Assembly: GCF_023534745.1 (NCBI RefSeq)
Contig: NZ_JAMHJQ010000011.1
Location: 62,001 to 126,000 of the forward strand
Source: Streptomyces sp. 35G-GA-8
GTDB taxonomy: Bacteria; Actinomycetota; Actinomycetes; Streptomycetales; Streptomycetaceae
Direction of reading: 5' to 3'
DNA length: 64,000 bases
The notes under the pieces were generated by a model that worked only from the letters and a program-made list of their open reading frames with translations, was not told the DNA's origin and ran no database searches. The position numbers and the translations under genes were made by a program. Below are positions 31,517-39,916 of this stretch, piece by piece (position 1 is the first letter of the stretch; each line of letters starts with the position of its first letter).

Positions 31517-32806
31517 TCACTCCACGCGCTTCAGGCCCCGGATCGCCGGTACCGCCAGCAGCACCGCGCACACCCCCACATTGATCACCGCCCCGGCCAC
31601 CAGCACCTCCCGTACCCCCACCGCCTCCGCGACCGGCCCGGCCAGCGCCCGCCCCACCGCCAGCATGATCAGCGAGCCCGCCACGTCATACGCGTGCAGC
31701 CGGTTGAGGGCCGCGTCGGGGATCTGTGTCTGGACCGTCGTCGACCACATCACCAGCCAGAACGCCAGCGACACACCCCCGACGAAGAAGCCGGCGGCCA
31801 GCACGGGCACCGGCACGTCGTACGCCAGGACCAGTACGTTCGCGATCACCCCGAACAGCGCGAGCGCGCCCGCGAACAGCGGCCTGACCGGTCGCAGCCG
31901 CATCGCCAGCAGCCCGCCCGCCACATTGCCCGCGCCCTGGACCGTCATCATCAGACCGAACACCGCCGAGCTGTGCCGCTCGGTGACGACGACCGCCTCC
32001 AGCGGTGTGATCGGGCCGAGCACGGTGATGCCGTACACCGACCAGACGGCGATGACCCCCCACAGCCAGGACCTGGCCCGGAACTCGCGCCAGCCGCCGA
32101 TCAGTTCGGAGAGCATCGACTCACCGGTCACCACCGGCGCGACCGACTCCATCCGGATCAGGAACAGACAGATCCCGCTGATCCCGAAGGTGGCCGCGTT
32201 GACGCCGAAGATCAGACCAGGTCCGCCGAAGCCGGCCAGCGCGCCCGCGACCGCCGGACCCGCCATCGTCATCAGCGACTCCGCGACCCGCAGCACAGCG
32301 TTGCCCCGCTGCACATCGGGAGCCAGCCTCGGGAGCATGCTGGCCACCCCCGGCTGGAAAACGGCGGCGCCCAGTCCGTTGAGCGCGCTGAGCGCGTACA
32401 CGAGCCAGAGCGCGGGCGCTCCGGCGGCGAAGGCGACGGCCAGCACCGCCGTACCCACCAGCCGTGCGCCGTCCGCCAGCACCATCATCCGGCGCGGGGT
32501 GAACCGGTCGGCCAGCACCCCACCGACGATCACGAACCCCGCGAAGCACGCCATCCAGGAACCGAGCGCGAAGCTGACGGACGAGGCGCCGTACCCGGCG
32601 TCCAGCAGACCGGCGGCGAGGGCCACCGGCACCATGCCGTCCCCGAAGCGCGCGACGGTACGTGCGAGGAAGAAGAGCCGGAAGTTACGGTTCCAGAGGG
32701 TATGGACGGCCCGGACGGCCCCTTCCCGAGCTGTCCCGGCCGAGACTTCGTGCGGAGGTGCGGTCGGTTCGGGAATGTCCGGAGCCACCGTGCGCTTTTC
32801 TGTCAC
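31517..32806 (-). CDS. MFS transporter, MFS_3/enterobactin-exporter type
   Basis: 429 aa from GTG at 32806. The helices begin with L-W-N-R-N-F-R-L-F-F-L-A-R-T-V-A-R-F-G-D-G-M, the typical start of the MFS_3 (EntS-like/macrolide exporter) group, followed by G-G-V-L-A-D-R-F-T-P-R-R-M-M-V, the motif-A loop. Twelve membrane helices are expected. It is divergent from a GlxA-type regulator across 110 bp that hold a near-perfect palindrome, which suggests that regulator controls this exporter. The longer open frame upstream of 32806 crosses the promoter region and was not used. Confidence 0.88.
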   Translation of the reverse strand: MTEKRTVAPDIPEPTAPPHEVSAGTAREGAVRAVHTLWNRNFRLFFLARTVARFGDGMVPVALAAGLLDAGYGASSVSFALGSWMACFAGFVIVGGVLADRFTPRRMMVLADGARLVGTAVLAVAFAAGAPALWLVYALSALNGLGAAVFQPGVASMLPRLAPDVQRGNAVLRVAESLMTMAGPAVAGALAGFGGPGLIFGVNAATFGISGICLFLIRMESVAPVVTGESMLSELIGGWREFRARSWLWGVIAVWSVYGITVLGPITPLEAVVVTERHSSAVFGLMMTVQGAGNVAGGLLAMRLRPVRPLFAGALALFGVIANVLVLAYDVPVPVLAAGFFVGGVSLAFWLVMWSTTVQTQIPDAALNRLHAYDVAGSLIMLAVGRALAGPVAEAVGVREVLVAGAVINVGVCAVLLAVPAIRGLKRVE

Positions 32807-32813
32807 AGACGCG

Positions 32814-32826
32814 ACTGATATCAAGT
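32814..32826. promoter_or_regulatory. Palindrome ACTGATATCAAGT in the divergent MFS/glxA-type promoter region
   Basis: ACT-x-GATATC-x-AGT is symmetrical apart from one central flank position, and is AT-rich for this genome. It lies 8 bp upstream of the MFS start and about 90 bp from the regulator start. It is a candidate operator for the divergent pair. Confidence 0.45.
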
Positions 32827-32916
32827 AAAGGTCTGGACCACCAGAGCCCATCCGAGGAACGGACGACGAAGTCCGCAGGAGATCCGCGGAAGATCCGCAG
32901 GAGAGGAGAGCGCACC

Positions 32917-33909
32917 ATGCCGGACCGCCGCCCGCACCGGGTCGCCGTCCTCGCCCTCGACGGGGCGATCCCCTTCGAACTGGGCATCCCGCAGCGGATC
33001 TTCGGCCGCGCACGCGACTCCCTCCACAAACCGCTCTACGAGATCGTGACCTGCTCGGTCCGGGAACCGGGGCCGGTACGGACCGACGCCGACTTCGCGA
33101 TCCTCGTCGAGAACGGCCCCAAGGTACTCGCCACCGCCGACACCGTGGTCATACCGGCGTCCTACGAACTGGGTCCGGTCTTCGACGAGGGCAGGCTCAC
33201 CGACGAACTCCGCGCCGCCCTCGCCCGGCTGCGGCCGGGCACCCGTATGGTCTCCATCTGCACCGGCAGCTATGTGCTGGCCGCCGCCGGGGTCCTGGAC
33301 GAGCGTCCCGCCACCACGCACTGGTCCTCCGCCGCCCACTTCCAGCGGCTGTTCCCACGGGTCAAGGTGGACGCGGACGTCCTGTTCATCGACGACGGTG
33401 ACGTGCTGACCTCCGCCGGGGTCGCCGCCGGGATCGATCTCTGTCTGCATATCGTCCGGCGCGACCATGGCACCGCGGTCGCCAACGACGTCGCGCGGCG
33501 TACGGTCGTCCCGCCGTACCGGGACGGCGGCCAGGCGCAGTACATCCAACGCCCGGTTCCGGAACCGCAGCTGGCGACCACCGCGACCGCCCGCGACTGG
33601 GCCCTCGCGCGCCTGCACGAGCCGATACAGCTGCGCGACATGGCGGAACAGGAGTCGATGTCCGTACGGACGTTCACCCGCCGCTTCCGCGAGGAGGCCG
33701 GGATCAGCCCCGGGCAGTGGCTGGTGCTGCAACGGGTCGAACGGGCCAGACAGCTGCTGGAGTCGACGGACCTGTCGGTCGATCAGGTGGCGCGGGACGC
33801 GGGGTTCGGCACGGCGCAGTCGATGCGCCAGCATCTCCAGTCGGCGCTGGGGGTCCCGCCGACGGTCTACCGGCGTACGTTCCGCGCGGGAGCCGGATCG
33901 GGCCGCTAG
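32917..33909 (+). CDS. GlxA-family AraC regulator with DJ-1/PfpI domain
   Basis: 330 aa. Residues 1-170 are a DJ-1/PfpI-like domain (V-A-V-L-A-L-D-G-A-I-P-F-E-L-G at the start; S-I-C-T-G-S-Y-V-L-A-A-A-G near 110 with the elbow Cys kept). Residues about 220-325 are an AraC-type double HTH (S-V-R-T-F-T-R-R-F-R-E-E-A-G-I-S-P, then S-V-D-Q-V-A-R-D-A-G-F-G-T). GlxA-type proteins are activators whose first domain senses an unknown metabolite or oxidation state. ATG at 32917 with GGAGAGGAGAG upstream. Tandem AGATCCGC(A/G)G units precede it (32870-32905). It is divergent from an exporter and probably regulates it. Confidence 0.92.
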   Translation: MPDRRPHRVAVLALDGAIPFELGIPQRIFGRARDSLHKPLYEIVTCSVREPGPVRTDADFAILVENGPKVLATADTVVIPASYELGPVFDEGRLTDELRAALARLRPGTRMVSICTGSYVLAAAGVLDERPATTHWSSAAHFQRLFPRVKVDADVLFIDDGDVLTSAGVAAGIDLCLHIVRRDHGTAVANDVARRTVVPPYRDGGQAQYIQRPVPEPQLATTATARDWALARLHEPIQLRDMAEQESMSVRTFTRRFREEAGISPGQWLVLQRVERARQLLESTDLSVDQVARDAGFGTAQSMRQHLQSALGVPPTVYRRTFRAGAGSGR

Positions 33910-33988
33910 GGCGTGTCCGGCGGATGGCCCTGGGCCGCATCCGGCTCACCCCGGCACACGGGCCCCCGGGAACCGGGGGAACCACGCG

Positions 33989-34462
33989 TCACGCGGGTCG
34001 GGGGACGGCGCAGGGGAGCTCGTACGCGGCAGGGGCGCACGCTTCGGCCGCCACCCCCGGCGCACTTCTGTCCACCTCGCACCAGATGCGCTTGCCCGCG
34101 CCCTCCGGCTGCCAGCCCCACCGGTCGGCGAGGCCGTCGACCAGCTCCAGCCCGCGGCCGTTGGTGTCCTCGCCGTCCGCGTGGCGCGGGCGCGGCGGAC
34201 AGGCGCTGGTATCGGCGACCTCCACCCGTACCGTCCCCGCCTCGGCCGCTCCCGCGCCGAAGAGCATCCGCAGCACGGCCGGACAGCCGGTGTGCACCAC
34301 GGCGTTGGTGACGAGCTCCGAGATGAGCAGGATCAGCGTCTCGGCGACGGGCTCGTCGTCCTCTATACCGGAACCGGCCAGCCTGGAACGGGCCCATCTG
34401 CGGGCGCGCCCCACCTCCGCGGGATCCGGCCCGACCTCCAACTGAACCTGAAGCACCTGCAC
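33989..34462 (-). CDS. HATPase_c_2 ATP-binding protein (RsbW-like anti-sigma kinase family)
   Basis: 157 aa. The GHKL ATPase N-box is L-I-S-E-L-V-T-N-A-V-V-H-T (about 47-59), with V-R-V-E-V-A-D-T-S and a G-R-G-L-E-L-V-D-G-L-A-D-R-W-G-W motif near 105-120. These short single-domain proteins are abundant in Streptomyces; they act as anti-sigma factors or as kinases of STAS proteins. A STAS antagonist gene (35619-35993) and an ECF sigma gene (36306) lie within 2.5 kb, so a partner-switch is possible but unproven. No sensor domain. Confidence 0.88.
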   Translation of the reverse strand: MQVLQVQLEVGPDPAEVGRARRWARSRLAGSGIEDDEPVAETLILLISELVTNAVVHTGCPAVLRMLFGAGAAEAGTVRVEVADTSACPPRPRHADGEDTNGRGLELVDGLADRWGWQPEGAGKRIWCEVDRSAPGVAAEACAPAAYELPCAVPRPA

Positions 34463-34637
34463 CGCTCACACCATCCGAACCGGCGGACACATCGCCTCGC
34501 GCCTCGACAAGGTCCTCAACAGAGTCACAAGAGTCTCAAGAGTCACGGAACGTGATTTCCTTGCGAGACAGCATGGTTGACGTACAGTCACCGCAACAAG
34601 CGCTTCGGGCATATTCCAGCGCGAAGGAGTACGCGTA

Positions 34638-34823
34638 GTGCATACTGTGCGACGCCCGTCGCGGGGAGTCGAACACGGGCGCACACGGCGCCTTCGTACC
34701 GCGCGAGCGGCGCACATTCGCGTTCCCGGAGCCGCCGTACCGGCAGCACCGCGACCGTCGCGCCTCGCAACCTCTCGCACCCCACGGAGCGTACCGGAGG
34801 GCGGACACGACTCCGGCCTGTGA
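34638..34823 (+). CDS. Possible small Arg-rich protein
   Basis: 61 aa from GTG at 34638, with GAAGGAG at 34623-34629 (8-nt spacing). The sequence is basic (about 15 Arg), with no recognised domain and no signal peptide. The ribosome binding site is the main argument for a gene; composition is not typical. The 34463-34637 stretch upstream is relatively AT-rich and could carry a promoter (TTGACG at 34577). Could also be chance. Confidence 0.3.
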   Translation: MHTVRRPSRGVEHGRTRRLRTARAAHIRVPGAAVPAAPRPSRLATSRTPRSVPEGGHDSGL

Positions 34824-35050
34824 CGGCCCGCCGCCAGGACACAACCCGGTATCGACCTCGGGCGCCATGTTTCGGCCACGGACGGTGACGCGTTCGGAGC
34901 GCTGGGGCCAGGGCTTTCCCCTTCCACGAGTGCGGAGTTCATGAGGGGAAGTTCGTGTGTGGGGAGTCGCCCCGCCGTGCCCCGGGGAAGTCACCGCGCC
35001 CCGGAGGGGTCACCGCACCCGGGGCCGGCCCACCGGCCCCGGGACGCTCA
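34824..35050. other. Spacer before the EF-hand gene with terminator hairpin
   Basis: I see no gene. A perfect 11-bp stem (CCCGGGGCCGG at 35018-35028 and its complement at 35033-35043, 4-nt loop) lies 7 bp beyond the EF-hand gene's stop (minus strand) and is its probable terminator. Confidence 0.6.
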
Positions 35051-35563
35051 TCAGGGCTCCGGCGTCACGTAGTACGCCGCGAAGCCGGACAGGATCTCTC
35101 CTTCATGGATCCTGCCGTCGTGGTCCACGTCGAGCTCCGCCGCCACCTGGGCCGCCGCCTCCTGCTCGACACCGAGCACCCGTAGCGCGCGCTCGGCCGA
35201 CGCGCGGGTGACCCCGCCGCCGTCCTCGTCCGCCACGGCGATCGCGGCACGCAGGAACGGGCGGGCGATCTCCGCGAACCGCTCGGGGTTGTCCCGCAGC
35301 CGCTTCACCGCGCCGGTGACGAACTCCTGCCTGCTGACCCGCTGGTCGCCGTCCACATCCGCGATCCCGGCCATGCCCTGCCAGAACGCCTCGGCCCCGC
35401 TGTAGAGCGCCTGTCCCTTGTCGGAGCGTGCCGTCGTACCGAACTCGGCGAGCAGCGCCGCCGCCGCTCCGCTGAAGTCTTCGCGGTCGATGTACCCGCT
35501 GCCGTCCTGATCGAAGGCTGCGAACCGTGAGGCGATCTTGGCCTCGTACTCTGCGCTGTCCAT
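35051..35563 (-). CDS. EF-hand calcium-binding protein (calerythrin-like)
   Basis: 170 aa, ATG at 35563. Four helix-loop-helix units: D-Q-D-G-S-G-Y-I-D-R-E-D-F (complete loop), D-V-D-G-D-Q-R-V-S-R-Q-E-F (complete), D-E-D-G-G-G-V-T-R-A-S-A (lacks the acidic residue at loop position 12), and D-V-D-H-D-G-R-I-H-E-G-E-I (complete). Size and spacing resemble calerythrin and other sarcoplasmic-type bacterial EF-hand proteins, which act as Ca2+ buffers or sensors in the cytoplasm. Upstream is a STAS gene in the same orientation (56 bp away), so the two may be cotranscribed. Confidence 0.93.
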   Translation of the reverse strand: MDSAEYEAKIASRFAAFDQDGSGYIDREDFSGAAAALLAEFGTTARSDKGQALYSGAEAFWQGMAGIADVDGDQRVSRQEFVTGAVKRLRDNPERFAEIARPFLRAAIAVADEDGGGVTRASAERALRVLGVEQEAAAQVAAELDVDHDGRIHEGEILSGFAAYYVTPEP

Positions 35564-35618
35564 CCCCGGAGCGTACGACGGCCGGGGGGCGCGATGTGAC
35601 CCCTTACGCGCGGAACCG

Positions 35619-35993
35619 CTATGCCGAAAGCGGCTGGACCGCGTCGTCGACGGCCGCGGGCACGTCCGGGTAGACCTCGAAGAGACGGCGTACGCCCAGC
35701 GCGGCCAGCACCCGGTTGACATGCGAACCCGCCTCGGCGCCACGGGCGGGCAGGATGACGTGGAGCCTGCCCCCGCAGGAGTGGAGCAGTCTGCGTGCGG
35801 CGATCAGTACGCCGACCCCGCTGGAGTCGCAGAAGAACACCTGGGAGAGATCGAGCACGAGCGCGTGGCGCCCGGCGGCCACCGCGTCGTGGACCCGCTG
35901 GCGGACCTCGGGCGATGTCATGAGATCCAGCTCGCCGGTGATGTGCAGCACGGTCCACCGGCCCTGCTCGGACTCCTCCATCTTGAGCGTCAC
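35619..35993 (-). CDS. STAS-domain anti-anti-sigma factor
   Basis: 124 aa. It is a single STAS domain: T-V-L-H-I-T-G-E-L-D-L-M-T-S-P near the N-terminus and V-L-D-L-S-Q-V-F-F-C-D-S-S-G-V-G-V-L-I-A-A around residues 45-65, where one serine of D-S-S-G is the phosphorylation site in the SpoIIAA/BldG family. The dephosphorylated form binds an HATPase anti-sigma factor and frees a sigma factor. A HATPase gene is 1.2 kb away and an ECF sigma gene starts 313 bp away, divergent. The matching partner cannot be told from sequence alone. Confidence 0.92.
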   Translation of the reverse strand: MTLKMEESEQGRWTVLHITGELDLMTSPEVRQRVHDAVAAGRHALVLDLSQVFFCDSSGVGVLIAARRLLHSCGGRLHVILPARGAEAGSHVNRVLAALGVRRLFEVYPDVPAAVDDAVQPLSA

Positions 35994-36305
35994 GCGCCTG
36001 GACCTTTCGTCGGGTTCCTGGGCTGATCCGGAAGTTGCCGTTCCTCATCCCGCCACTGCCCCGCCGCGCCCTCGCGAAACGTTGTGAAACCTCACTCCGC
36101 CCCCCAACGCCCCCGCGCCGGGCCCGCAGGAGCGCCTCGGGGGCGCACTTGGGCAAAGGGGAGTGCGTTGTCGGCGGCGCCCACTACATTCGAAGGAACG
36201 ATGGCCAATGGTGGCCGCCGGCGGGCTTCGACATGATGGTGGACAGGGGCAGGGGCACGGACAGAGGCACAGGCAGGCGCACGGAGGAACAGGGCTGGGG
36301 GTCGC
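35994..36305. other. Divergent promoter region between STAS and ECF sigma genes
   Basis: No gene seen in 312 bp. It holds AT-richer sequence around 36180-36235 (ACTACATTCGAAGGAACG) and GGCACAGG-type short repeats at 36246-36284 just before the sigma factor gene. No confident promoter pair was assigned. Confidence 0.45.
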
Positions 36306-36887
36306 ATGGCGAAGGACACACCGCCCCGGTGGGACCGCAGGATGCACCAGCGGTTGTCGCGGGGCGAGGCGGCGGCTCTCGGTGAGCTGTACGACCGTTA
36401 CGCGTCGCTGGTGCACGGCCTGGCCCACCGGGTGCTCGACGACGACGACGCGGCGAACCGGATCACCCGCGAGGTCTTCGGTCATGTCTGGGAGAACCCG
36501 GACACGTACGACCCCAAACAGGGCTCCATACGCTCGTGGGTGGCGAAAGTCACACAGCGGCTGGCCGTGCAGCGGCTCCGGCGTACGGAAGCGGAGGCGT
36601 ACGAGGCGCGCGGCGAGGGTTCGGCGGAGGAGCTGGAGCAGAAGATAAGCCAGGTCTCGGTGGCCGCGCGGGCGGACTACATAGTCAGGTCGATGCCGGC
36701 GCCCCTGTGGGACGCGCTGGAGCTGGCGTACTTCCAGCGCAGGGACTACCGCCAGACCGCGGCGGACCTCGGTGTCACGGAGGACGAGGCACGCCGCCGG
36801 CTGCGGCTCGGGCTGCAACTGCTCTCCACGGCCAACACCCAAGCCCGGACCGGCTCGTCGCCGCCGGGAAGCGGACGTTCCTTGTGA
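36306..36887 (+). CDS. ECF-type RNA polymerase sigma factor
   Basis: 193 aa. Region 2 lies at about 20-90 (A-L-G-E-L-Y-D-R-Y-A-S-L-V-H-G-L-A, then F-G-H-V-W-E-N-P-D-T-Y) and region 4 at about 125-180 (A-L-E-L-A-Y-F-Q-R-R-D-Y-R-Q-T-A-A-D-L-G-V-T-E-D-E-A-R-R-R-L-R-L-G). Region 2 is degenerate compared with typical ECF factors (R-S-W-V-A-K-V-T-Q-R-L-A is the 2.4-like helix). The stop TGA overlaps the GTG of the zinc-finger anti-sigma gene, the usual sigma/anti-sigma coupling. Targets unknown. Confidence 0.92.
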   Translation: MAKDTPPRWDRRMHQRLSRGEAAALGELYDRYASLVHGLAHRVLDDDDAANRITREVFGHVWENPDTYDPKQGSIRSWVAKVTQRLAVQRLRRTEAEAYEARGEGSAEELEQKISQVSVAARADYIVRSMPAPLWDALELAYFQRRDYRQTAADLGVTEDEARRRLRLGLQLLSTANTQARTGSSPPGSGRSL

Positions 36888-38188
36888 CCGGCCCTCTGGA
36901 CGGCGGCTCCCATGAAGGTCGCGAGCCGGACGAGCCGACGGCCTTCCTCCATATCCCGGCACCGAGGACGGCGCCGGACGACATGACGGAACCGGACGAC
37001 CTGACAGCACCGGACGACATGACAGCACCCGGCAGCGTTACGGAGCCGGGCGGCGTGACGGCACCGGGTGGCGTGATGCCCGCCGCCGAGCCGCTGTCGC
37101 ACAAAGTGCTCATGTCGCTGCTCGGGGCCTGGGCGCTGAGCGCCTGCTCCGCCGAGGAGACCGCGCTCGTCGAGGCGCATCTCACCGAATGCGCCCCCTG
37201 CGCGGACGAGGCGCTTCGGCTGCGCGACGCCGTGGGCCTGCTGCACGCCGACGGAAACCTGGACCTCGATCCGCTGCTGCGCTCCCGCGTACTGGAGAAC
37301 GCCCTCGGCCGCCGGCCCGCCCGTGTCCCGGTGCCCGGCTGGGCCGCCGCCTACGACGCCGAGACCGCGCGGCTCGACGCGCTCCTGCGGGACATCGGCG
37401 ACGCCGAGTGGCACACGCCCGTACGGCTCAAGTGGTACGAGGACGAGGGAGCCGTCTCCCGCCGGACGACCGTCGCCGGGGTGATCGGCCATCTGATGAC
37501 CGTCGACGGCCTGGTCGCCGCCTCCCTCGGTCTCGACGACCCGCTCGGCTCCGACGCGCCCGTCCACCCCACCGAGCGTACGGAGAGCTTCTGGCGGGGC
37601 GCGAAGCCGCCGCCGACCCGCACCATCCACGAGCCCTGGCGCGAGCAGAGCCACACCCTCATCAGAACGGTGTCCTTCGCCGGCCGCGGGGTCGCCGAAC
37701 TCTCCGTGTCGTACGGGTTCTTCGCGCTGCCCCTGCGCGACGCGCTGCTCGACCGCGCCTTCGAGTGCTGGGTGCACGGCGCGGACATCGCGGACGCGGT
37801 GGACTACCCGTACAAGCCGCCCAGCGGCGGCCATCTGCGCGAGATGATCGATCTGGCGACGCGGCTGCTGCCCGCCGCGCTCGCCATCCGCCGCCGGAGC
37901 GGTCTCGCGGGACCGGCCCGTGAGCTGGTGACGGCGGGGTCGCCCGGCCGCTCGCTGCGACTGGAGATCGAGGGCGCGGGCGGCGGCGACTGGTTCATCG
38001 CGCTCGACTCACCGGCGGCGGTGGGCTCGCGCGAGCGCTCCGTGGCGCATGTCGCGCTGGACGGCGTCGAGTTCTGCCAGCTGGTGGCCGGGCGGGTCTC
38101 GCCGGAGGACGCGGCGGCGGGTCAGGAGGGTGACCGTGAGGCGATCAGGGATGTGCTGTGCGCGGCGGCCACGATGAGCCGTCTCTGA
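36884..38188 (+). CDS. Zinc-finger anti-sigma factor fused to MDMPI-like domain
   Basis: 434 aa from GTG at 36884, overlapping the sigma stop (GTGA). Residues 35-65 are a repetitive A-P-D-D-M-T / A-P-G-G-V-T linker. Then comes a zinc-binding anti-sigma (ZAS) motif, H-L-T-E-C-A-P-C, near residue 105, preceded by L-L-G-A-W-A-L. Residues about 155-400 are a mycothiol-dependent maleylpyruvate-isomerase-like domain (D-A-L-L-R-D-I-G-D-A-E-W, and V-A-G-V-I-G-H-L-M-T-V-D-G-L-V-A). The ZAS helices should bind the cognate sigma factor; the MDMPI-like part may sense thiol or mycothiol state, which is inference. No transmembrane segment, so it is a soluble anti-sigma. Confidence 0.85.
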   Translation: MTGPLDGGSHEGREPDEPTAFLHIPAPRTAPDDMTEPDDLTAPDDMTAPGSVTEPGGVTAPGGVMPAAEPLSHKVLMSLLGAWALSACSAEETALVEAHLTECAPCADEALRLRDAVGLLHADGNLDLDPLLRSRVLENALGRRPARVPVPGWAAAYDAETARLDALLRDIGDAEWHTPVRLKWYEDEGAVSRRTTVAGVIGHLMTVDGLVAASLGLDDPLGSDAPVHPTERTESFWRGAKPPPTRTIHEPWREQSHTLIRTVSFAGRGVAELSVSYGFFALPLRDALLDRAFECWVHGADIADAVDYPYKPPSGGHLREMIDLATRLLPAALAIRRRSGLAGPARELVTAGSPGRSLRLEIEGAGGGDWFIALDSPAAVGSRERSVAHVALDGVEFCQLVAGRVSPEDAAAGQEGDREAIRDVLCAAATMSRL

Positions 38189-38301
38189 GGCCCCACGGTC
38201 GGAACCGACCGCTCGATCCTTGCAGTCCTTGAACTCAGTGGACCCGGTGAGCCCGGTGAGCCCGGCCGGACCTGCCCGCCCGGCCCGCCCGGCCCGCCCA
38301 C

Positions 38302-39186
38302 TCAGTCGAAGACGACGGTGCGGTGCCCGTTGAGCAGGATCCGGTGCTCCGCGTGCCACTTCACCGCGCGCGCCAGCGCCTGGCACTCCACGTCCCGGCC
38401 GATCGCGACGAGTTGCGCGGGCGTGACCTGGTGGCCGACCCGCTCGACCTCCTGCTCGATGATCGGCCCCTCGTCGAGATCGGCGGTCACGTAGTGCGCC
38501 GTCGCGCCGATCAGCTTCACCCCGCGCGCGTGCGCCTGGTGGTACGGCTTGGCGCCCTTGAAGCTCGGGAGGAAGGAGTGGTGGATATTGATGATCCGGC
38601 CGTTCAGCTGCTTGCACAGATCGTCCGAGATGACCTGCATGTAGCGGGCGAGCACCACCAGCTCCACCCGCTCCGCGCGGACCAGCTCCAGCAGCTCGGC
38701 CTCGGCCGCCGCCTTGGTGTCCCTGGTCACCGGGATGTGGTGGAACGGGATGTCGTACGAGGCGGCCAGATCGGCGAAGTCCGTATGGTTCGAGACGACC
38801 GCCGCGATGTCCACCGGCAGCGCGCCGATACTCGCCCGGAAGAGCAGATCGTTCAGGCAGTGGCCGAACTTGCTGACCATGAGGATGATCCGCATCCGCT
38901 CGTCCGCGCGGTGGATCGCCCACTCCATCCGGAACGAATCACCGATGGCGGCGAAGCTCGCGCGTAGCTTCTCCACGGTCACCGGCGCGTCCGCCGAGAA
39001 GTGCACCCGCATGAAGAAGAGACCCGTGTCGTGGTCCCCGAACTGCTGGCTGTCCTCGATGTTGCAGCCGGTCATGAAGAGATAGCTCGACACGGCGTGC
39101 ACGATGCCCTGTTTGTCCGGGCAGGAGAGCGTGAGCACGTACTGATCGGACGGCGGGGCGACGGGTGGCGGCGTCTCGATGGTCAT
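38302..39186 (-). CDS. purU: Formyltetrahydrofolate deformylase
   Basis: 294 aa from ATG at 39186. The N-terminal ACT domain (about 15-95; Y-V-L-T-L-S-C-P-D-K-Q-G-I-V-H-A-V) and a formyl-transferase-fold catalytic domain (about 98-294) match PurU. The active-site segment has I-I-N-I-H-H-S-F-L-P-S-F-K-G-A-K-P-Y-H-Q-A and G-A-T-A-H-Y-V-T-A-D-L-D-E-G-P-I-I with the catalytic Asp. The enzyme hydrolyses 10-formyl-THF to THF and formate, balancing one-carbon pools and feeding formate to PurT; the ACT domain senses methionine and glycine in E. coli. Standalone gene; repeats of CCCGGTGAG and CCCGCCCGG lie after its stop. Confidence 0.95.
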   Translation of the reverse strand: MTIETPPPVAPPSDQYVLTLSCPDKQGIVHAVSSYLFMTGCNIEDSQQFGDHDTGLFFMRVHFSADAPVTVEKLRASFAAIGDSFRMEWAIHRADERMRIILMVSKFGHCLNDLLFRASIGALPVDIAAVVSNHTDFADLAASYDIPFHHIPVTRDTKAAAEAELLELVRAERVELVVLARYMQVISDDLCKQLNGRIINIHHSFLPSFKGAKPYHQAHARGVKLIGATAHYVTADLDEGPIIEQEVERVGHQVTPAQLVAIGRDVECQALARAVKWHAEHRILLNGHRTVVFD

Positions 39187-39307
39187 GACCCCAGAGGATC
39201 CCACATCTGTCCCGCGCGCCCCGGATTCGGCCAGTACGTGGACATTGCGCCGGTGCCGCCGGTGCCGCGCGGGTGACACCGAGTGATGTCACCATGTCAT
39301 GGCGAGG

Positions 39308-39754
39308 TCAGGCGGACCGCGTCATGATCCGCAGCACATCCAGCGAGGTCGGAAGGACGTCCGGATCGTCCCCGTCGCTCGTCGCCAGCCGTACGTGCGC
39401 CTCGCGGGCCGCCCGTACCGCCTCCGGCCAGCCATGGTGCTCCAGATAGGCGGAGACGGGCGCGTCCGCACCGACCTGGTGCATGATGCGCAGCACCCGG
39501 AGCACGGCGAGATCGACGAGGGCGGCCTCGCCCGAGTCGCGGAAGATCGTGCCGACGTATTTCTCGGCGGACCAGTTGTCCAGCCAGGTGTCCTCGACCA
39601 GCCGGTAGACGGCGTCGGTGACGTCGCCGTACCCCTCCAGGCCGGCCAGCCAGTACTCCTGGTGGAAGACGGGATCGGAAAGCATGTGCAGCGCCGAGCG
39701 CACATTGCTGCGCCAGCGCCACCACGGCATGTCATTGAGCGGCATGCCGCCCAT
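39308..39754 (-). CDS. Conserved actinobacterial protein of unknown function (SCO4402-like)
   Basis: 148 aa from the ATG at 39754, chosen because M-G-G-M-P-L-N-D-M-P-W-W-R-W is the start I remember for homologues; the frame is open to a GTG at 39829. No known domain. It is helical and rich in W, D and R (L-S-D-P-V-F-H-Q-E-Y-W-L-A-G-L-E-G-Y-G-D-V-T-D-A-V-Y). In S. coelicolor a protein of this type is encoded near purU. No membrane segment or signal peptide, so cytoplasmic. Function unknown. Confidence 0.8.
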   Translation of the reverse strand: MGGMPLNDMPWWRWRSNVRSALHMLSDPVFHQEYWLAGLEGYGDVTDAVYRLVEDTWLDNWSAEKYVGTIFRDSGEAALVDLAVLRVLRIMHQVGADAPVSAYLEHHGWPEAVRAAREAHVRLATSDGDDPDVLPTSLDVLRIMTRSA

Positions 39755-39916
39755 GGTGGGGGAGCGACGGGCACGACGGGAAGAGTTCTCGGAACCTTGC
39801 TGCACAGTCCACGACTTTACGTTCCGCACGGGAGCGTGCGATCGGGCCCCTGTAATTCACCTCCAGGACACTCAACGTTGAACCATGCTCACTCCGGTGT
39901 TACTCGGAGGGCGGAA

